In this document: piece by piece, positions 5,516 through 9,420 of the stretch
How positions within the stretch are numbered: position 1 is the first letter of the stretch
How the letters are laid out: the number at the start of each line of letters is the position of its first letter
Source: Sphingobacteriaceae bacterium
GTDB taxonomy: Bacteria; Bacteroidota; Bacteroidia; Sphingobacteriales; Sphingobacteriaceae
DNA length: 9,420 nucleotides
Assembly: GCA_947460275.1 (NCBI GenBank)
Contig: CANHHZ010000074.1
Span: 1 to 9,420, forward strand
Direction: 5' to 3'
The notes under the pieces: generated by a model
What the model saw: only the letters and a program-made list of their open reading frames with translations
What the model was told of the DNA's origin: nothing
Databases searched by the model: none
Position numbers and translations under genes: made by a program

Positions 5516-6790
5516 TTATAACGCTAAAGTTTGGGTTCTATCTGGGCCAACAGAAAGGTATTTAATTGGCACTTCTAATTCTTGTTGTAAAAAGGCAATA
5601 TAATCACTTAAGGCTGCAGGTATTTCTTCTTTTTTGGTAATTCCTGTCAAATCGGTTTTCCAACCTTTAATGGCTTTTAAAACTGGTTTAGGTTGTATAG
5701 AAATGATATCGTAAGGCATATAGTCGATAGTTTCTCCATTGTGTTCGTAATGCGTGCAAGCATAAATGGTATCAAAGCCGTCTAAAACATCAGCCTTCAT
5801 CATAATTAATTCTGTTACGCCGTTTAACATAATTGCATACTTTAGGGCTGGCAAATCAATCCATCCGCAACGGCGAGCCCTGCCTGTGGTTGCACCAAAT
5901 TCGTGCCCAATTTGACGTATATTTTCTCCAACTTCGTTGTCTAACTCGGTAGGGAAGGGACCGCCGCCCACACGGGTACAATAAGCTTTAAAAATACCAA
6001 ACACTTCGCCAACTTTGTTGGGTGCAATACCTAAACCTGTACATGCGCCAGCAGTTGTAGTGTTTGATGAAGTTACAAAAGGATAAGAACCAAAATCGAC
6101 GTCGAGTAATGTGCCTTGCGCACCTTCGGCCAACACTTTTTTACCTTCTTTTAAATATCCGTTTACAAAATGTTCGCTATCTACATGCGGAATAGTTTTG
6201 ATGAATTCAATGGCTTCAAAAAATGCGGCTTCTTTTTCTGCTAAATTGTATTCGAAATCGTAGTGCGATAAAATATCTTTGTGTTTTTGAACCAATTTGT
6301 TGTAGCGTTCTTTAAAATCGGGTAGCGTGGTATCGCCAACACGTAAGCCGTTACGGCCAGTTTTGTCCATGTAAGTTGGACCAATACCTTTTAAAGTAGA
6401 ACCAATTTTGCCAGCGCCCATTTTTTGTTCGTTTGCGGCGTCTAACAATTGGTGGGTAGGTAAAATTAAATGTGCTTTGCGAGCTAATACTAATTTTCCA
6501 GCAGCAACTGGGTCATGTCCTGCTTTTTTTAAGTTGTCTAATTCTCTTTTTAAAATAATTGGATCTATCACTACGCCGTTTCCAATCAAGTTCATGATTT
6601 TATCATTAAAAATACCTGATGGAATAGTGTTCAATACAAATTTTTTGCCATCAAACTCTAGCGTGTGTCCAGCATTTGGACCGCCTTGAAAGCGAGCTAT
6701 CAAATCGTATTGTGGACTTAAAACGTCAACAATTTTACCTTTACCTTCATCGCCCCATTGCAGGCCTAGCAGTACATCTACTTGCGTCAT
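5516..6790 (-). CDS. purA: Adenylosuccinate synthetase
   Basis: PurA joins IMP and aspartate using GTP to make adenylosuccinate, the first committed step to AMP. It is cytoplasmic and works as a dimer. The 424-residue length is normal. The P-loop region WGDEGKGK (12-19) carries the catalytic Asp14; GGPNAGHT (36-43) carries the catalytic His42. Further family blocks are KIGSTLKGIGPTYMDKTGRNG in the IMP site, EGAQGTLLDVDFGSYPFVTSS, RVGGGPFPTE, TTGRARRCGWID, KADVLDGFD and the C-terminal SVGPDRTQT. The ATG at 6790 gives the conserved N-terminus. It lies 30 bases downstream of the Fur-family gene with no good promoter element between, suggesting cotranscription. A strong hairpin terminator follows the stop. 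The enzyme is a known target of (p)ppGpp inhibition in other bacteria, and rel is two genes upstream. Confidence 0.97.
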   Translation of the reverse strand: MTQVDVLLGLQWGDEGKGKIVDVLSPQYDLIARFQGGPNAGHTLEFDGKKFVLNTIPSGIFNDKIMNLIGNGVVIDPIILKRELDNLKKAGHDPVAAGKLVLARKAHLILPTHQLLDAANEQKMGAGKIGSTLKGIGPTYMDKTGRNGLRVGDTTLPDFKERYNKLVQKHKDILSHYDFEYNLAEKEAAFFEAIEFIKTIPHVDSEHFVNGYLKEGKKVLAEGAQGTLLDVDFGSYPFVTSSNTTTAGACTGLGIAPNKVGEVFGIFKAYCTRVGGGPFPTELDNEVGENIRQIGHEFGATTGRARRCGWIDLPALKYAIMLNGVTELIMMKADVLDGFDTIYACTHYEHNGETIDYMPYDIISIQPKPVLKAIKGWKTDLTGITKKEEIPAALSDYIAFLQQELEVPIKYLSVGPDRTQTLAL

Positions 6791-6820
6791 TATTTTAATT
6801 GGAATAGAAATGATTTATAC

Positions 6821-7315
6821 TTAAGTTATTGCATTTTGTTTTTGTGCACTGGCATTTTTAATTGTTGCAGCAGCGCTGCAATCAAAACAAACGCCGTACA
6901 TGTTTAAAGAGTGGTGTTTGATGTCGAATTTCAACAAATCACCCACCATACTTTGTATTTGGTGGATTCGTGGATCGCAAAATTCTACCACTTTACCACA
7001 ATCTATACAAATGACATGATCATGTTGGTGGTAACCATAAGATTTTTCGAATTGTGCCATGTTTTTGCCAAACTGATGTTTGGTTACCAAATCACACGAT
7101 ACCAAGAGTTCAAGTGTGTTGTAAACTGTAGCTCTACTTACACGATATTTTTGATTTTTCATGTGTATGTAAAGTGTTTCAACGTCGAAGTGGTCATCTC
7201 TAGAATAAATTTCTTCTAAAATGGCAAAACGCTCGGGGGTTTTTCTCAAGTTTTTATTTTCGAGATAGGCTTCGAATATTTTTCTAACCAACTCACTCGT
7301 ATTTTGTTTAGACAT
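6821..7315 (-). CDS. Fur-family metal-dependent transcriptional regulator
   Basis: This is a 164-residue DNA-binding repressor of the Fur/PerR/Zur family. The winged-helix domain spans about 8-85, with the recognition helix in RVSRATVYNTLELL (58-71). The dimerisation and metal domain follows. The structural zinc site has two CxxC pairs, Cys103/Cys106 (CIDC) and Cys143/Cys146 (CFDC). Candidate regulatory-metal ligands are His42 (HFDVETLY), His98 and His100 (HQHDH), Glu111, and His134/His135. Aligning on CIDC, Glu111 sits where PerR has its oxidation-determining Asp. This argues for a Fur- or Zur-type sensor rather than a peroxide sensor; the metal itself is not certain. A Lys/Gln/Ala-rich tail of about 15 residues extends past the last zinc Cys. 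The ATG at 7315 is preceded by a clear -7 element, and purA follows after 30 bases. The DNA target sites cannot be read here. Confidence 0.93.
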   Translation of the reverse strand: MSKQNTSELVRKIFEAYLENKNLRKTPERFAILEEIYSRDDHFDVETLYIHMKNQKYRVSRATVYNTLELLVSCDLVTKHQFGKNMAQFEKSYGYHQHDHVICIDCGKVVEFCDPRIHQIQSMVGDLLKFDIKHHSLNMYGVCFDCSAAATIKNASAQKQNAIT

Positions 7316-7331
7316 AGTTTTAAACTCCTGT

Positions 7332-7339
7332 CAAAGGTA
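7332..7339 (-). promoter_or_regulatory. Putative -7 element of the Fur-family / purA promoter
   Basis: The minus strand reads TACCTTTG, an exact match to TAnnTTTG, ending 16 bases before the regulator's ATG and giving a leader of roughly 10 nucleotides. It lies in the 97-base gap after rel. No TTG -33 box is evident. It would drive the regulator and, by read-through, purA. Confidence 0.5.
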
Positions 7340-7343
7340 TATA

Positions 7344-7355
7344 AATTAATTAATT
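7344..7355. promoter_or_regulatory. Perfect 12-base palindrome in the Fur-gene promoter (candidate operator)
   Basis: AATTAATTAATT is exactly self-complementary and lies 5 bases upstream of the -7 element, inside the expected -33/-7 spacer, where a bound repressor would block transcription. Fur-family genes are often autoregulated, which motivates the call. The sequence is low in complexity and does not resemble the classical Fur box (GATAATGATAATCATTATC), so chance is a real alternative. Confidence 0.2.
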
Positions 7356-7412
7356 CTTTTAAGGCTTAAAATCGAAAAATTATCGGTTTTAATGGATGTG
7401 TTTATTCTTGCT

Positions 7413-9420
7413 TTACGCATCAAATCTTGTAACACTGGTTACGCCCTTTACTTCTAATAAATTTTTAATCAGATTGTCTAAATGATCTTTGTCGTGCACG
7501 AAAATTTTGATTGATCCTTCAAAAATTCCATCATTTGTATCAACGGTTATCGACCGCATATTTACCTTAAAATCGTTCGAAATAACCTTTGTAATACTGT
7601 TTATGAGTCCAACATCATCTATTCCAAAAATGCGTAATCCTGTCAAAAAAGTAAGTTCTTGTTGTCGGTTCCATTTGGCTTTTACTACCCTGTAACCATA
7701 ATTTGCCATCAACTGGGCTGCATTAGGGCAGTTGGTGCGGTGTATTTTTATACCCTCGCTTACCGTTACAAAGCCAAAAACATCATCTCCAGGAATAGGA
7801 TTACAGCAATTGGCCAAATTATAATCTATTTTTTGTAGGTCTTCGCCTATTAATAAAATATCCGATTCGGGCCCTTTTACCTTATTTAAAAGTGCTTCAA
7901 TATATTGCCCTTCTGTAGGCTGCTGGGTAGCCCGGTTTTCAATCTCTTTTTCGCTTGCCAGGTACTCTTTTAAATCTTTAAGCTCTATTTTTCCCTCGGC
8001 TACGGCAATGAAAAGATCTTGACTAGATTGCAATTTAAAAAAGTAAGTAAGCTTATTGATGTTCTCGGTGTTGTAAGTGATTTTTAGCGATTTAAGTTTT
8101 CGCTCTAAAGTTTCTTTACCGTTTTCGGCTATTTTTCGTTTTTCTTCTTTTAAGGATGATTTGATTTTTGATTTGGCCTTGGCTGTTACTACAATATTTA
8201 ACCAATCTTCTTTCGGCATTTGCTTACTAGAAGTAATGATTTCTACTTGGTCGCCATTTTGCAATTTGTACGAAAGCGGGACTAATTTATGGTTTACCTT
8301 TGCGCCAATACATTTTGCACCCACATCGGTGTGTATTTCAAAAGCAAAATCTAATGCAGTGGCACCAAGTGGAAGTTGTAATAAAGCCCCTTTAGGCGTA
8401 AAAATGAAAATTTCATCAGAGAAGAGGTTCATTTTGAAATCGTCTAAAAAGTCGAGTGCGTTGGCTTCTGGATTGCTCAGCATCTCTCTTACTTTTTGTA
8501 TCCATTGGTCTAGGCCAGTGTCTATGCTAGATTCTTTATATTTCCAATGTGCGGCAAAACCTTTTTCGGCAATTTCATTCATGCGTTGCGTACGTATTTG
8601 TACTTCAACCCATTGTCCTTTTGGTCCCATAACGGTGGTGTGTAACGATTCGTAACCATTTCCTTTTGGCGAAGAAACCCAATCACGCAGTCGGTCCGGG
8701 TTTGGTCTGTACAAGTCGGTTACAATAGAATAAGCCTTCCAGCAGTCGGCTTTTTCACGTTCTGGCGGGCTATCTAAAATTATTCTGATGGCAAAAAGAT
8801 CGTATACTTCTTCAAAAGGAATGTTTTTATTTTTCATCTTGTTCCATATCGAATGGATAGATTTTGGTCGACCGTAAAGACTTGCTTGTAAGCCTTGTTC
8901 GGCCAAAATTTCGTTTATTGGTTCTACAAAGGTTTTTATAAATGCATTTCGTTCTGTCTTTTTTTCGTTAAGCTGCGTAGCGATAAACTTGTAGGTGTCG
9001 GGTTCCAAATATTTCATGGATAAATCTTCCAATTCAGATTTAATGGCGTATAAGCCCAATCTATGTGCCAATGGAGCATACAGATAGATAGTTTCGGAAG
9101 CTATTTTTAATTGCTTTTGCCTTGGCATAAAATCCATGGTTCGCATGTTGTGCAGTCGGTCGGCAAGCTTAATTAAAATTACGCGTACATCATCTGCCAA
9201 GGTGAGCAGCATTTTTCTAAAATTTTCGGCTTGCAAGGAGCTGTTGTAGTCAAAAACGCCAGAAATTTTGGTTAATCCATCAATAATTTTCGCTGCCTTT
9301 TTACCAAATTCACGTTCAACATCTTCGAGTGAAATGTCTGTGTCTTCTACAACGTCGTGCAGCAGGGCACATACAATAGAAGTTGTGCCCAGGCCAATCT
9401 CGTCGGCAGCAATTTGTGCA
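7413..9420 (-). CDS. rel: Bifunctional (p)ppGpp synthetase/hydrolase, RelA/SpoT family (N-terminus cut by window edge)
   Basis: This is the long-form Rel enzyme that makes (p)ppGpp from ATP and GTP or GDP under starvation and hydrolyses it otherwise. The frame is open to position 9420, giving 668 visible residues; about 70 N-terminal residues should lie beyond. The TTG at 9236 inside the frame is not a start, because conserved hydrolase sequence continues upstream of it. Visible domains: HD hydrolase with LLHDVVEDT (19-27) and LADRLHNMRT (85-94), both intact; synthetase with YGRPKSIHSIWNKM (182-195), FAIRII, RLRD (243-246), GYESLHTTV and EVQIRT; TGS at about 335-398; the Cys-rich conserved domain with Cys538, Cys539 and Cys564 (ANCCNPIPGD, TNCPN); and an ACT domain at about 590-668. 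RLRD corresponds to the RxKD motif of bifunctional enzymes rather than the ExDD of synthetase-only RelA, so both activities are expected. The Fur-family gene follows after 97 bases. Confidence 0.96.
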   Translation of the reverse strand, partial: AQIAADEIGLGTTSIVCALLHDVVEDTDISLEDVEREFGKKAAKIIDGLTKISGVFDYNSSLQAENFRKMLLTLADDVRVILIKLADRLHNMRTMDFMPRQKQLKIASETIYLYAPLAHRLGLYAIKSELEDLSMKYLEPDTYKFIATQLNEKKTERNAFIKTFVEPINEILAEQGLQASLYGRPKSIHSIWNKMKNKNIPFEEVYDLFAIRIILDSPPEREKADCWKAYSIVTDLYRPNPDRLRDWVSSPKGNGYESLHTTVMGPKGQWVEVQIRTQRMNEIAEKGFAAHWKYKESSIDTGLDQWIQKVREMLSNPEANALDFLDDFKMNLFSDEIFIFTPKGALLQLPLGATALDFAFEIHTDVGAKCIGAKVNHKLVPLSYKLQNGDQVEIITSSKQMPKEDWLNIVVTAKAKSKIKSSLKEEKRKIAENGKETLERKLKSLKITYNTENINKLTYFFKLQSSQDLFIAVAEGKIELKDLKEYLASEKEIENRATQQPTEGQYIEALLNKVKGPESDILLIGEDLQKIDYNLANCCNPIPGDDVFGFVTVSEGIKIHRTNCPNAAQLMANYGYRVVKAKWNRQQELTFLTGLRIFGIDDVGLINSITKVISNDFKVNMRSITVDTNDGIFEGSIKIFVHDKDHLDNLIKNLLEVKGVTSVTRFDA

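Noticed and set aside
6911..7219. Open frame on the plus strand opposite the Fur-family gene
   Set aside because: It is fully nested opposite a conserved regulator, with no start context or recognisable protein features.
7365..7390. Possible terminator hairpin after rel (AAAATCG paired with CGGTTTT)
   Set aside because: The stem is only 7 pairs and AT-dominated, has a mismatch on the rel strand, and is not followed by a run of T there.
8077..8655. Long open frame (192 codons) on the plus strand, antisense to rel
   Set aside because: It lies entirely opposite conserved Rel coding sequence, its translation is rich in Ser, Phe, Cys and Ile as expected from antisense reading, and it shows no domain motif.
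9234..9236. TTG as the start of rel
   Set aside because: The frame continues upstream to the window edge and encodes the conserved HD hydrolase motif LLHDVVEDT, so the gene is simply cut by the window.

Overview
The window looks like a chromosomal housekeeping segment from a Bacteroidota bacterium, most likely of the Sphingobacteriaceae (Pedobacter-like). Support comes from the AT-rich sequence, several exact or near matches to the Bacteroidota -7 element TAnnTTTG close upstream of start codons, start codons without Shine-Dalgarno sequences, a DUF4783-type secreted protein just before nadC, and a rel / Fur-family / purA cluster. The genus is an inference from remembered gene order and protein style, not from a search.

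Layout. Positions 1-301 (minus) hold the first 100 codons of gpmI, a glycolytic phosphoglycerate mutase running off the left edge. Divergent from it, 442-3311 (plus) is a run of four genes: a small secreted DUF4783-like protein, nadC (NAD synthesis), plsY (phospholipid synthesis) and an M48 metalloprotease lipoprotein. The 196 bp between the M48 stop and the convergent pabB stop (3312-3507) hold two short-period repeat families whose outer edges overlap both stop codons. pabB (3508-4764, minus) makes the chorismate-derived precursor of folate. Divergent from it is a small secreted TPR-like protein (4846-5451, plus). A strong hairpin at 5462-5493 separates that gene from convergent purA. The last block, read on the minus strand from the right edge, is rel ((p)ppGpp synthetase/hydrolase, N-terminus outside the window), a Fur-family metalloregulator, and purA (adenylosuccinate synthetase).

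How the genes relate. gpmI, nadC, plsY, pabB and purA are separate core metabolic functions. The most coherent linkage is rel-fur-purA: Rel sets (p)ppGpp levels, and (p)ppGpp is a known inhibitor of adenylosuccinate synthetase in other bacteria. The Fur-like gene has its own good -7 element and lies 30 bp upstream of purA, so those two are probably cotranscribed.

I found no mobile element, tRNA, rRNA, CRISPR array or defence system. No previously undescribed multi-gene system is evident. The most unusual structure is the repeat-filled convergent intergenic region with both flanking stop codons embedded in repeat units.
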